A DNA stretch of 64,000 nucleotides from Costus lasius (taxonomy: Eukaryota > Streptophyta > Magnoliopsida > Zingiberales > Costaceae): positions 13,038,001 to 13,102,000 of the forward strand of contig CM050453.2 of NCBI GenBank assembly GCA_027563935.2, in the 5' to 3' direction. A program made the position numbers and the translations under genes. Shown here one piece after another: positions 10,998-22,700 of this stretch; the stretch's first letter is position 1; every line of letters begins with the position of its first letter. The notes beneath the pieces are model-generated. The model did not search any database and was not told the origin of the DNA. It saw only the letters and a list, made by a program, of their open reading frames with translations.

Positions 10998-12258
10998 GGG
11001 CCAGTTTGGTTCAGCTGGAGCTGGTTGGAACAAAACTGATTTGACAAATTTAAAGTTGTTTGGATAAAACAGCTTGTAGCTAGAGCTGATTAATACATGT
11101 TCACATAGGATAGCATATCAAAGATGTTTTAGCAAGTTTCAAAACAAATACACAATTAATTTCTTATCTACTTCTTGTTACCTTGCACATCATATATGGA
11201 ATCCAATTTATGCACAAACAGGAAACCAATGAATATGATCTATGAAAAATTTTAGAATGTATCACAAATGAAAAGTGAATCATGGAATCCAATTGATCTC
11301 ATTCATGACCCTAAACACTTCAAAATACATGGAATCCAATTTATGTAAATAAACAGTGAACCATGGAATCCCTAAACCCTGAGCAAAAATGATAATTGAA
11401 AAAAACATTTCTAACAAGATAACGAAACATTCCCCTCGCATAACTCTCTGTTTTGCGAGGATGAAAATTCATTGCTCTTGACTCGCTGAAGTTGGCTCTT
11501 GACTCGCTGAAGTTGGCTCGACCGCCGGCGAGCTGGACGCCCCGGCGAGCTAGATGCCCCAGCGAGCTAGACGCCCCGGCGAGATGGACGACCGGCGAGC
11601 TGGACGCCTCCGCCGAGAGCTTGGACGAAACAGGGGAAGCTTCTCTTCCTTTTCGTCCAAGCTGTATGAGGCATCCAAATGAGGACGCCAGCAACCAAAA
11701 GGGCAAAAGGGCTTCTCGTACCAACTAGGGATGCCGCCGACCGAACCTTCATACCTGGAGGAGGACGCTAGCCTGGAGGTGTTTGGGAGGAGGAAGCTGG
11801 CCGGGAGAGGAGGACGCCTGGGAGGAGACGCGTAGGCTTCAAGTCGCGGGAGGAAAGCCGGAGGAGGTAGGCGACGCCAGGAGGAAAGAGGAACGCGGGA
11901 GGAGACGCCGGAGGAGGTAGGCGACGAAGGACGCGGCGACGCTGGAAAGAAAACGCCGGAGCTTCAAGTAGGAGGAGCGCTGGGAGGAGACGCCGGAGCA
12001 GCACAGAAGACGCCAGAGAGCTGGAGAAGACGCGCACTCGCAAGATCGAAGAAGCTCGAGGAGGCGAGAGGCGCAACAGGTGGAACGAGAAGCTTCACGC
12101 GTGAGACTACTGTTCTCGCCAAGCTGCCAAAAGCTGCTCTGCGCAGCTTCTGAGAAACAGTGCAGCAACTGAGAAGCTGTGTTTCCAAACATCTCTGTTG
12201 ACTAAAATCCGTTGGTCGCACCCGCAAAAGCCATAAGCTGGGCGAACCAAACGGGGCC
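10998..12258. mobile_element. DNA transposon insertion B
   Basis: Ends GGGCCAGTTTGG and CCAAACGGGGCC are inverted repeats flanked by AAT (10995-10997 and 12259-12261; AATG is equally possible). Removal restores the copia peptide KAHCLPFDRS. The GC-rich interior (11470-12120) contains a 21-bp direct repeat (11475-11516) and a degenerate array of CGGCGAGCTGGACGCC-like units; long open frames there are incidental to high GC. No transposase is seen. Confidence 0.78.
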
Positions 12259-13163
12259 AATGTGCCTTCCAATATTGACAGCCTTCGCATACATTTCCAG
12301 CATACATTTCCAGCATCAAATGAGGTCAGGTTTAGCAAACCAATTACTAAGTTCTTCTGTACCATAATTTTTAATTTGTTCATGTCATGACCCAGTCTAG
12401 CATGCCATATTGAAGCATTTTCATTGCTACTCATCTTATCAACATAAGAAGAATGAGCAGAAAGAACAAATAAATCTTGAATACGCTTACCAGTGTGAAC
12501 AACATCAGCTTCGCTTCTAGGACTTTTATATTCTGCAGAAACTTTACATCTTTTGGTCCAAAAAGAAGACAGAAACCTGAATCAACAGCAACAGAGAATA
12601 AGTTCTTCAATCCTGGAACATGGAAGACACTATCAAGAGTGATAGAATCATTATTGTCCTTGGTGATGACAACTTTGCCTTCATTTTCAACTTGATGTAT
12701 GGTGTTATCAGCCGTAACAATTGCTTCATTACCATTGTGTTGATGAAGATTAGAAAATTTGGAATCATCACCAGTCAAATGATGACCACAAGCTGAATCC
12801 ACTATCCAATCTTTTTCAAAGTTAATAATATTTGTTGCATTTGCTTGAATTACATGTGCAGCAAAACAATTTGTCCAATCTTCCTCATTTTGAGAGTCAT
12901 TAGTAGCAGCTACAGCAATATTTCCTTCTCTTAGCTTCACACGACAATACCTTTGAATATGACCAGGCTTTCCACACCGAAAACATTTAAAAGTTCTTTT
13001 GTTATCTTTTGCAGAAGATTCTGCATTCTCTTCCTCTTTCCTTGAGTCATTGTTGTAGCGCTTTTATTTAAAAAACTTTCTTTTACCAGAAAATAAAGCT
13101 GAAGTTTCTTCATTTGACACTTGCATTCCAGCCATTTGTTTAGCTAATGATTCTTGTGAGGAG
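12259..13163 (-). pseudogene. copia gag end, zinc knuckle, protease and GAG-pre-integrase (copy 1)
   Basis: From the right: the end of gag, an in-frame TAA (about 13062), an intact zinc knuckle CFRCGKPGHIQRYC, the protease motif DWIVDSACGHHLTGD (long open frame 12431-12940), then WHARLGH of GAG-pre-integrase and CEGCQYWKAH. A 13-bp tandem duplication (12290-12302 and 12303-12315) shifts the frame just before CEGCQ. Relative to copy 2, about 696 bp of gag, PBS and LTR start are deleted at 13164-13166 with 2-4 bp microhomology. Confidence 0.88.
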
Positions 13164-13165
13164 AG

Positions 13166-13377
13166 TAGAAGGATAACAAGATTACTTGCCCAGAACAAAA
13201 CAGAACAACCTGTGTGAATGGAAATCACCCAAAAACAGAGCAGCTTAGTTTTCACACTACAAGCGCATACCAAAAAAATGTGTATCAGCAAAAGACAGGT
13301 AGAAGACGAAACGTTCGCCAACTTAGCGGAACTAAGACATAAGCCTTAATAACCCAACAAAATAGCATACTGAACTA
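13166..13377 (-). repeat. Partial copia 5' LTR (copy 1)
   Basis: It matches 16832-17005 but retains about 32 bp (near 13207-13240) that copy 2 lost between short AAAACAG direct repeats. It ends at CTGAACTA, where the 67-bp repeat begins. Confidence 0.8.
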
Positions 13378-13444
13378 GGTTACATTTGCCTAGGTCCGGT
13401 TGCTCCATCGGACATCGGACAGGTGTTGATCGGAATTCAAGTTT
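13378..13444 (+). repeat. 67-bp flanking duplication, right copy 1
   Basis: Copy of 5752-5818 in the same orientation, immediately outside the truncated copia LTR. Confidence 0.85.
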
Positions 13445-13499
13445 CATAGAAGGTCATATACATCAATATCGATAGTGTGCTAATCATCAGAGGACTCGT

Positions 13500-13935
13500 A
13501 ATTTTGTTGAAAGTACGAATCTTAAAGCCGGATCCTGTAATGGCGCTTTATGATTCGTGCTGTGGGACTGCCACGATTTTTCTTCTTTATCCACGAAATG
13601 GCTCGGCAGCACCCCACTCCTTCCACATTTGGGGTAGGGGAGGAACTGCCGGCTGGAGTTGGGGTTTCGGCCAAATTCCGGTGAGGAGAATAATAGGAAG
13701 AAGCTCTCTCCTCCCTTCACTCTTGCTTACGTTTCGGGCTTGGGGAGTAACCGCCGGTAGCGGGTGAAGCTTCGGCGAATTCCGACGAGGAGAAGAGGAG
13801 GCGCTCTCCTTCTCCCTTCAACCTTATTTCTGTTTGGGGGGCAGGAACCGCCGCAGTGGGTGGAGCTTCGTCCAATGCTGGCCCAGTTGTGGGTGTAGCT
13901 TCGGCGAATTCCAGCGAGGAGAAGAAGGGTCTTGG
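13500..13935 (+). other. GC-rich leader-like modules (copy 1)
   Basis: Three diverged units of roughly 110 bp (near 13629, 13741, 13840) share GGAACYGCCG, TTCGGCSAATTCC and GAGGAGAA. The composition resembles a plant 5' leader, and the run ends at CTTGGTGATG, followed by AT-rich intron-like DNA. It could be a duplicated first noncoding exon of the ZNHIT2-like gene; no transcript evidence is available here. Confidence 0.35.
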
Positions 13936-14640
13936 TGATGTAGGAAATACTGGTTCATTTCACGTTGATTTGGGAAATATAGTTTTTTTTTCTTTCCATG
14001 ATATAGGATTATGGATCATTGTTCTCTTGTAATTATGATGTTTCTTCCTTAGTTTGTGATGGTAGCAACAAATATGTTTGGGAATCATTCATGAGATGGA
14101 TTGGATAGTGGGTTTTTGGAACACTAAATGTTTACTCCATAAGGTTAGCTAATATGCTGAGTTTTAGTGCTAATTTCTTGTGATATAAACTTTTTTTTTC
14201 AAATATATAGATTTTTAGTTTAATTTGATCTATACAACTATGAGTTTCCAGGGTTGTGATGTGAGGTCATCTGATCCCTAAGCTAGGGTCTTTTAAATTA
14301 CTAAATCGTGAAAGGATAGTACATTAATTGTAATTGGAATTTGGAGTGAGTTTAAATTAAATTTAAGGAAATCATGATGATAATACTTTAATTTTGATGC
14401 TAATTTAAAGGTAACTTATTAAGGATATTTTTAAATATTATATATGTGATTCCCAACATCTTAGCATGTACATGACCTAATCACCCAAATATACAAAATT
14501 AAGTTACCTTAATTAAGGTCATCATCTAAAATGGTGTTATGCCATGTTCATATGCTAAAATATGATATATTTTTATTTCAAATTTCTATTAAGTAATGGT
14601 CATCTTGTGTGGATTAGTTAAATATTGTTTTGACTATGGT
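13936..14640. other. AT-rich intron-like DNA, copy 1
   Basis: No coding potential or repeat structure is seen beyond its duplicate at about 17556-18260. Confidence 0.5.
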
Positions 14641-14649
14641 TTAAAGTTT

Positions 14650-14890
14650 CAGCATGTACCGGTATACTGGCCCTATCTCACGGACTGATACATACTGGAT
14701 GTATTTGTTACCCGTACATACTGGACCTATTTTGAACTGGTACATACCGAATCTACTAACACTACATGGTCACGGACTGATACATACTGGCTGGACCTAT
14801 TTGAATTGGTACATACCGAATCTACTAACACTACATGGACCGATACCAGAACCATCTTGGATTTGTACATACCGCCCAGGCGTATGAGCT
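14650..14890. repeat. Minisatellite of CTGATACATACTGG / GGTACATACCGA words (copy 1)
   Basis: Two units of about 90 bp. The second has lost about 26 bp relative to the copy at 18265-18525. The words are internally palindromic (GTACCGGTATAC, GGTACATACC). The open frame here is a by-product. Confidence 0.65.
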
Positions 14891-15339
14891 AGTTTTTATA
14901 TCCTTGCTTTTGACTAGTTCAGTATGTATGAACCTTAGTTTTGTTAATTTAGCATCAAGTTGATTATTTGATGCCTTATTTCAAATCCTTGTCACCATGA
15001 TATATTGTGTATATACTTGGTTATAATTAGTGTATTTATGTACGTCTTATGATGATGTTCATGATGTCTTTATAATAGAAATGCATTTGTATCTTATATT
15101 CTTATTGTTTTGAGGTGATAGCTGCAAATGTTTGCATGTGAGTTGCATAGATGATATAAACATATAAATGATATGCAAATGTTTAGTATTATGCCTTGTA
15201 GGAAAATGTCATATAACTTTTGATCTCATGTGAAGGTTTTTGTAGTTGACAATTGGATTGATTTGTTGTGTGCTAGCTAGGGTAATTATTGGGTTGTTAG
15301 CAGGTACCCTTGAGGTTACTAGCTAGGGTAATTTTTAAT

Positions 15340-16752
15340 TTATTCATGTCAAGATGATCGGGTCTAGCATGCCATATTGAAGCATTTCCATTGCTATTCA
15401 TCTTATCAACATAAGAAGAATGAGCAGAAAGAACAAATAAATCTTGAATACGCTTACCAGTGTGAACAACATCAGCTTCGCTTCTAGGACTTTTATATTC
15501 TGCAGAAACTTTACATCTTTTGGTCCAAAAAGAAGACAGAAACCTGAATCAACAGCAACAGAGAATAAGTTCTTCAATCCTGGAACATGGAAGACACTAT
15601 CAAGAGTGATAGAATCATTATTGTCCTTGGTGATGACAACTTTGCCTTCATTTTCAACTTGATGTATGGTGTTATCAGCCGTAACAATTGCTTCATTACC
15701 ATTGTGTTGATGAAGATTAGAAAATTTGGAATCATCACCAGTCAAATGATGACCACAAGCTGAATCCACTATCCAATCTTTTTCAAAGTTAATAATATTT
15801 GTTGCATTTGCTTGAATTACATGTGCAGCAAAACAATTTGTCCAATCTTCCTCATTTTGAGAGTCATTAGTAGCAGCTACAGCAATATTTCCTTCTCTTA
15901 GCTTCACACGACAATACCTTTGAATATGACCAGGCTTTCCACACCGAAAACATTTAAAAGTTCTTTTGTTATCTTTTGCAGAAGATTCTGCATTCTCTTC
16001 CTCTTTCCTTGAGTCATTGTTGTAGCGCTTTTATTTAAAAAACTTTCTTTTACCAGAAAATAAAGCTGAAGTTTCTTCATTTGACACTTGCATTCCAGCC
16101 ATTTGTTTAGCTAATGATTCTTGTGAGGAGAGTAGATTTTCAAACTCTTCCATAGTTGGCTGCTTCTCCCATCCTTGAATTGATGTCACAGAAGGAGAGT
16201 ACTCAGATTTCAAGCCGCGAATTATGTGACGTTTTGTTCGAGCTTCAAAAATAGGTTCTTCAGGATCTAGCAATGATATTTCTGAACAAAGATTTTTAAT
16301 CTTCAGAAAAAACTCACTTATTGAAAGATCACCTTGATTTGTATTTGTCAGTTCATTCTCAAGCATTTGAAGGTGAGCCACATCCTTTTTATTGAATAGT
16401 CTCTCAAGAGTGTTCCAAATATCACTTGCAGATTTACACTTAAAAATATGATCAAATAATCCATTTGAGATGGATCATTTTAGAACAAACTCAGCCTTGG
16501 CATTTTTCCACTTCTATTGTTTAATACCTGCATCATTCATTAGTGTGTTTTCTGGAGCTTTGTTTTCTTCTCCAGCAACAATCTCCCATAGATCTTCACC
16601 GATCAAATAAGATTCCATACACGTCTACAATACACGAAAGTTTGATTGATTTAAGAGCTCAAATCCAAGTCCACCAATACGAGCATTTATTTCCATCTTC
16701 AAAACTGGATGATTTCCTTCACCACGGGATTTTCAAAACGCAAAAGATTACC
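15340..16752 (-). pseudogene. copia gag, zinc knuckle and protease (copy 2)
   Basis: Read leftwards from the PBS: gag residues MEINARIGGLGFELLNQ, MESYLIGEDLWEIV, the UBN2-type gag segment (16381-16031, with LENELTNTNQ and RHIIRGLKSEYSPSV), a stop near 16028, the zinc knuckle CFRCGKPGHIQRYC (15950-15910) and protease IVDSACGHHLTGD. Stops near 16525 and 16470 also break gag. The sequence ends at the duplication junction, so integrase and beyond are absent. Confidence 0.88.
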
Positions 16753-16770
16753 CTTGTGGCTCTGATACCA
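16753..16770 (-). promoter_or_regulatory. copia primer binding site
   Basis: TGGTATCAGAGCCACAAG on the minus strand abuts the LTR end at 16771. TGGTATCAGAGC is complementary to the 3' end of plant initiator tRNA-Met, the usual minus-strand primer. Confidence 0.9.
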
Positions 16771-17005
16771 TGTAAACAAAAACCAACCAAGTAGGAAGAG
16801 AAATATTTGTCTAAATAATAACCAATACAAGAAGGATAACAAGATTACTTGCCCAGAACAAAACAGAGCAGCTTAGTTTTCACACTACAAGCGCATACCA
16901 AAAAAAGGTGTATCAGCAAAAGACAGGTAGAAGACGAATCGTTCGCCAACTTAGCGGAACTAAGACATAAGCCTTAATAACCCAACAAAATAGCATACTG
17001 AACTA
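16771..17005 (-). repeat. Partial copia 5' LTR (copy 2)
   Basis: It begins TGTAAACAAAAACC next to the PBS and runs to CTGAACTA, where the outer 50 bp or so (present at 5876-5928) are replaced by the 67-bp repeat. A full LTR would be about 290 bp. Confidence 0.8.
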
Positions 17006-17072
17006 GGTTACATTTGCCTAGGTCCGGTTGCTCCATCGGACATCGGAGAGGTGTTGATCGGAATTAAAGTTT
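17006..17072 (+). repeat. 67-bp flanking duplication, right copy 2
   Basis: Third copy, produced by the segmental duplication; a few substitutions from 13378-13444. Confidence 0.85.
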
Positions 17073-17114
17073 CATAGAAGGTCATATACATCAATATCGA
17101 TAGTGTGCTACTAA

Positions 17115-17555
17115 TTTTGTTGAAAGTACGAATCTTAAAGCCGGATCCTGTAATGGCGCTTTATGATTCGTGCTGTGGGACTGCCACGATTCTTCTTCTC
17201 TTTCCACGAAATGGCTCGGCAGCACCCCACTCCTTCCACATTTGGGGTAGGGGAGGAACTGCCGGCTGGAGTTGGGGTTTCGGCCAAATTCCGGTGAGGA
17301 GAATAATAGGAAGAAGCTCTCTCCTCCCTTCACTCTTGCTTACGTTTCGGGCTTGGGGAGTAACCGCCGGTAGCGGGTGAAGCTTCGGCGAATTCCGACG
17401 AGGAGAAGAGGAGGCGCTCTCCTTCTCCCTTCAACCTTGTTTCTGTTTGGGGGGCAGGAACCGCCGCAGTGGGTGGAGCTTCGTCCAATGCTGGCCCAGT
17501 TGTGGGTGTAGCTTCGGCGAATTCCAGCGAGGAGAAGAAGGGTCTTGGTGATGTA
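17115..17555 (+). other. GC-rich leader-like modules (copy 2)
   Basis: Duplicate of 13500-13935 lacking about 15 bp at its start. This copy is closer to the ZNHIT2-like gene and is the better candidate for a used first exon or promoter region, if either is used. Confidence 0.35.
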
Positions 17556-18264
17556 GGAAATACTGGTTCATTTCACGTTGATTTGGGAAATATAGTTTTT
17601 TTTTCTTTCCATGATATAGGATTATGGATCATTGTTCTCTTGTAATTATGATGTTTCTTCCTTAGTTTGTGATGGTAGCAACAAATATGTTTGGGAATCA
17701 TTCATGAGATGGATTGGATAGTGGGTTTTTGGAACACTAAATGTTTACTCCACAAGGTTAGCTAATATGCTGAGTTTTAGTGCTAATTTCTTGTGATATA
17801 AACTTTTTTTTTTTCAAATATATAGATTTTTAGTTTAATTTGATCTATACAACTATGAGTTTCCAGGGTTGTGATGTGAGGTCATCTGATCCCTAAGCTA
17901 GGGTCTTTTAAATTACTAAATCGTGAAAGGATAGTACATTAATTGTAATTGGAATTTGGAGTGAGTTTAAATTAAATTTAAGGAAATCATGATGATAATA
18001 CTTTAATTTTGATGCTAATTTAAAGGTAACTTATTAAGGATATTTTTAAATATTATATATGTGATTCCCAACATCTTAGCATGTACATGACCTAATCACC
18101 CAAATATACAAAACTAAGTTACCTTAATTAAGGTCATCATCTAAAATGGTGTTATGCCATGTTCATATGCTAAAATATGATATATTTTTATTTCAAATTT
18201 CTATTAAGTAATCGTCATCTTGTGTGGATTAGTTAAATATTGCTTTGACTATGGTTTAAGTTTC

Positions 18265-18525
18265 AGTATGTACCGGTATACTGGCCCTATCTCACGGACT
18301 GATACATACTGGATGTATTTGTTACCCGTACATACTGGACCTATTTTGAACTGGTACATACCGAATCTACTAACACTACATGGTCACGGACTGATACATA
18401 CTGGATGTATTTGTTACCCGTACATACTGAACCTATTTTGAACTGGTACATACCGAATCTACTAACACTACATAGACCGATACCAGAACCATCTTGGATT
18501 TGTACATGCCGCCCAGGCGTATGAG
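18265..18525. repeat. Minisatellite (copy 2)
   Basis: Two nearly complete units of about 92 bp; see the copy at 14650-14890. Confidence 0.65.
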
Positions 18526-18960
18526 TTAGTTTTTATATCCTTGCTTTTGACTAGTTCAGCATGTATGAACCTTAGTTTTGTTAATTTAGCGTCAAGTTGA
18601 TTATTTGATGCCTTATTTCAAATCCTTGTCACCATGATATATTGTGTATATACTTGGTTATAATTAGTGTATTTATGTACGTCTTATGATGATGTTCATG
18701 ATGTTTTTATAATAGAAATGCATTTGTATCTTATATTCTTATTGTTTTGAGGTGATAGCTGCAAATGTTTGCATGTGAGTTGTATAGATGATATAAACAT
18801 ATAAATGATATGCAAATGTTTAGTATTATGCCTTGTAGGAAAATGTCATATTACTTTTGATCTCATGTGAAGGTTTTTGTAGTTGACAATTGGATTGATT
18901 TGTTGTGTGCTAGCTAGGGTAATTATTGGGTTGTTAGCAGGTACCCTTGAGGTTACTAGC

Positions 18961-19742
18961 GTTGGATGCAATACTAGCAGACTATTAGAGGGTGATCGTT
19001 TCACTGTGTGATTGACAATGAAAACATTAAAGTGATATGTATAATGATAACAAGGGAAGGAAGCATAGCAAGGTGTACAAAGAGGAAAAAAAGGGTGATC
19101 ATGTATATTTGTGTTGATATCCTTGGGCTTTGATTCTATAGGTGGTATGATTTGTACATTTAGGTAGATACAAACTTGGGATGTCCAAGCAAAAAAAATA
19201 AAATAGAGAAAAGCGACAACTCATCTTTTTATTATTTTTGATCAAATAGGCAAATTGAACCTTATGCAATGGATTGGGTCAGTGGAAAGAAATCCAAAAA
19301 TGCTGCTCAATCATAGAAGGCTTGGTAAGGTGTTTTGTATCGTGTTGATTATTTTTTTTTCAAAATGTTAAAAATATGTGTTGATTCAATGAGTGGTAAA
19401 CGGTAAACTTGTGGACCAATGAATGTATATTATTTTTCTATTTACAGTCTTGTTTCTGTAATTTATATTGCATTTATGTCAAATATTACAATTCTTGTAG
19501 TTATGTTTATCTAATCCTTGTCAATCCAAAATTCATATAGATTTAGAAGTTATGAAAACATAGTTTTAAGCTTTTCTTGCCCTTTTCTTTAGTTATCTTT
19601 CCTTATCATTCTCTACAGGAATCATTAATGTTGGGTCAGATACTCAGATCCCAAACAGGCAGGGGTCTTGATGTTCCAGAAGCTTGTCGAAACTGGAAAG
19701 TGCTAACCAGCTTGGGGAGAGTTGTAGTTTGGTTGATCTAAG
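18961..19742 (+). other. Upstream region / 5' leader of the ZNHIT2-like gene
   Basis: A splice acceptor (CTCTACAG at about 19611-19618) precedes the coding exon by about 125 bp, so the gene has at least one upstream noncoding exon. Around 19050-19140 a 90-bp segment resembles 25954-26043 (about three-quarters identical by eye). No other gene is seen. Confidence 0.5.
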
Positions 19743-22700
19743 ATGGAGGAGGTGATTGCGAGGGAAAATAATCCTTCCACGATTGGCTATGAGTCTAAGA
19801 TTATTTGCCGAGTGTGAGTTTCTTGCTTCGCTTTCACTTCACTTGCACTTCTCAATGGTTTTTGAATTCGACTATGTTTGGAAGGGCAGGGTAGATAAAG
19901 ATTGGTTGAGGGGTTAAATTTTCTAAGAAAAGTTGCATATTTTAGCTGGTTGATGAGGTTTTTTTGTCTTCAATCTTGATGGTTACCTAGGATTGGTAAG
20001 GCTGATAGACTGTGCAACATATTTAAGTTTTTCTGCTTGTTGAGTTTTTAAGAACTGTTTATTCGTTAATTTGGTGGATGCTGTTGCTGATGTTATTTTC
20101 CCATTTTCTTTTAGATGTCAGAAGCAATTTTCTCAGTATACTTGTCCTCGGTGCAACTCTCGCTATTGCTCCGTTCAATGTTACAAGGTGATACAATTTA
20201 CTGTATAACACATTCTTCCACCCCAACCATTGACTACTTCATTTTAGCTTGACTTGTTCTGTAATCAACTAAGCAACTCATATTTCCATATAACTCTGTT
20301 ATTTCAATAGCAAATTTTACTCGCTCTAGTGGAGTGACAGTTGCAATAATATATTTTTTTTTTTGACAGTTGCTATAATATTTGATCTGAAAGTTCTTTT
20401 AACTGATTTGTGTCCCTGTGAAAATGCATTATGTATCGCATAGTTATGTCTAAAACTCAAGCTGAAAATGGAACTATGTTGGAGATGTGGTGACTGCATC
20501 CATTTAACAGAGATGGTGCTCGTCATGGTCTCTGTTATCAACTGCAATCTGAAATTTGTGGCAGCTGCCATTGCCAAGTCAAATTTGATTTCCTCATCTG
20601 TGCTTTGCTTTTGCAGATTAGAAATTTGTGGCAGCACCATTTGATTTTAGGAGCTGTCACTTGAGACCAGAGTTTAACGTTTAGACTTTAGGCACTATAA
20701 GAACATGGTGGTTTCAAAAGTTAAAGATCTTAGGATAGGCCTTGAAGATAACCTTCAGTGTTTCATAATATCTTTTGTTAGAGCTGCGGTTATGGGTTCG
20801 TGTAATCTCTTTTGTGACTCATCTTCATTTCATGGATTCTATGCTGCTGTGTCCTGCACTTAGTTGAGCCTTAGCTTAATTTCTTCATTTCCTTTAAGAA
20901 TAATTATGGTTCTGCGATAGTTAGTACAAATTTCTATCTGATGTTGAAAGTAGCATGGTTTGAATAGTTTAATTTTATGATAGCAATTATTTGTGACAGG
21001 AACTTGTCAAATGTGGGTGCTGCCTAGGTCATTTAGTAGGTTTTCTCACCTAAGCCAACCATACTTTAGACAAGTTAAAACTTCTTGCTCTAAATGTTTG
21101 TTTCATCATATGCTTGGATCTTTATTTAATGCTCAATGTTGGCCTGTTCTAAATATATAGATTCGTTTTGTCATTTATAATAACACCAACTCCCCATTCC
21201 AATGTTTACCAGCACTTGCAGATTTGTTTCTTTACCTTCCCAGGATCCATCAATTAGATTTCATGTATCTTGAGACATGGAACGTGATTTTATTGAAAGG
21301 CAGACATGAGTGTGGCACTTTACTCTTGTCATTGCCACATGCAATTTAATTCCTTGCCACAATTTTATTCTAAATTATTGTACATTTATGTTGACTTGTT
21401 TTTTTCTGAACTTGCTTGCCTGGTTATTGCAGGGTCACAGTCTTCGCTGCACAGAATCTTTCATGCGTGAGAATGTAATGGAGGAGCTGAAACAGGTGCA
21501 ACCAGATGACATGGCAAAGAGGAAAATGCTGGATATACTTAAACGGTTCCATACTGAAGAAGGGATTAGTTCTGAGGATGCTGGTATATAATTTGCATTG
21601 CTCAATTTTGTTTGAGGGGATTTTACGTTGTGTTCAGGCAATAGTCAGTTTCAACTTTGACTGTTCAATTTTCTTGAGTTTGTGTTTATGCTACATAACT
21701 CAAGAGTTTCTGATATAGTTAGGAACTACTAGTATTGTAAGAAGAGAAGGAAAAAATGATTGCATTCTACTGCTTACGAGTTGTAGGTATTCTATTTGCT
21801 GCTTAATATTCTTGAATTTACCACCTAACTATTTTAATTTTCCTGCAGAGTCCATCCTATCGGAGGAGATTATTGACAAAGTTTTATCGGGTACGTCATT
21901 GTTGCCTCCTCTCCTAACTGTTTATAGTACAAAATTATTCTATGCACTTGAAAATTGAAAGTCTCTAATTTAGAATCAAATAACACCCTAGTATGAGATT
22001 AAATACTAGTTATTTTGTATTGTGAACTCTGTGAACTTGAAAGCTTGATGATTTGTCTTGTATTTCATGTTTCTTTTGAACTTTTAAGACCGAATTCCTC
22101 AAGTTTAATTGGATTGTCCGAGGCATGATATCTCAATTGTCAAGGCACACTTATCCTTATCTCTGTGTACTTGTAAGCTGTAACATATATTATCTCCAGC
22201 CAATTCGAGCTTAATTGTCCCTTGGTCAGAATATTTGGAATTATAGCTGAAAAATCTGTACTTTTTGGTATCATGATCTGGGGATTGATCCTGGTCACGT
22301 TGCATGAATGAATTAGGTGTATTGAAACTGAGAAATCTAGTCCAGTGTATTTCAAGTTTGAATAAGAGAATTCTTCTTTGAAAGTGTCTATTTGTTAACG
22401 TGTAAATAGTTTGTGATATCTGAAGATTGAAAGTTTTAAAATATGATGCTGGGATCTTGCTTCTTTTGTTAGGGACTGATCTGCTTTTTCGATTCCTAGG
22501 TCAAGAACTCAAACTGGAAGATTTATCTCCCAATGAGATCAAGCAATTTAGGAGAGCAATGGCCTCTGGAGAACTTAGCAAGCTTATACAGCCATGGATC
22601 CCTTGGTGGAGGAAGCCTTCCGCAAGATTGATCTCCCTAAGCCCTGATGGAAGCCAGCTTGTTAAGCCACTTGATGAGCTGCCAAGTACTCCAGAAGACA

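Larger units (their letters stand above)
5819..13377 (-). mobile_element. Ty1/copia retrotransposon, defective, multiply interrupted
   Basis: Read leftwards it has a partial 5' LTR (13166-13377), gag and protease remains, GAG-pre-integrase, integrase, the first residues of RT, the last residues of pol, a polypurine tract (AAGGGGGAG, about 5930-5938) and a partial 3' LTR (5819-5928). Domain order protease-integrase-RT marks it as Ty1/copia. RT and RNase H are almost wholly deleted near 6066-6078, where the RT start (a KWVYKVKRKAD-type stretch) is joined to the pol tail (DNTADILTKAL). Both LTRs lack their outer parts and are bounded by the 67-bp repeat. Three DNA elements interrupt it: 6670-6838, 7376-10929 and 10998-12258. 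Confidence 0.85.
12365..15323 (+). repeat. Segmental tandem duplication, copy 1
   Basis: This block, the proximal part of the copia element plus about 1.9 kb of flank, recurs at 15329-18960 with only scattered changes. Shared lesions, such as the stop before the copia zinc knuckle, predate the duplication. Copy 1 carries a 696-bp deletion in the copia part and a smaller one in the 14.7-kb minisatellite. Confidence 0.92.
15329..18960 (+). repeat. Segmental tandem duplication, copy 2
   Basis: The longer copy. The junction at 15324-15330 (TAGGGTA) follows ACTAGC and is echoed about 45 bp upstream (GCTAGCTAGGGTAATT near 15279), suggesting microhomology-driven joining. It keeps the copia gag, PBS and LTR start missing from copy 1. 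Confidence 0.92.

Noticed and set aside
11340..12434. Minus-strand open frames of 100-156 codons in insertion B
   Set aside because: Ser/Leu/Pro-rich translations of GC minisatellite; the only real coding piece is the copia fragment right of 12259.
22105..22355. Minus-strand open frames of 66-71 codons
   Set aside because: Inside intron 4 of the ZNHIT2-like gene, with no recognised domain.
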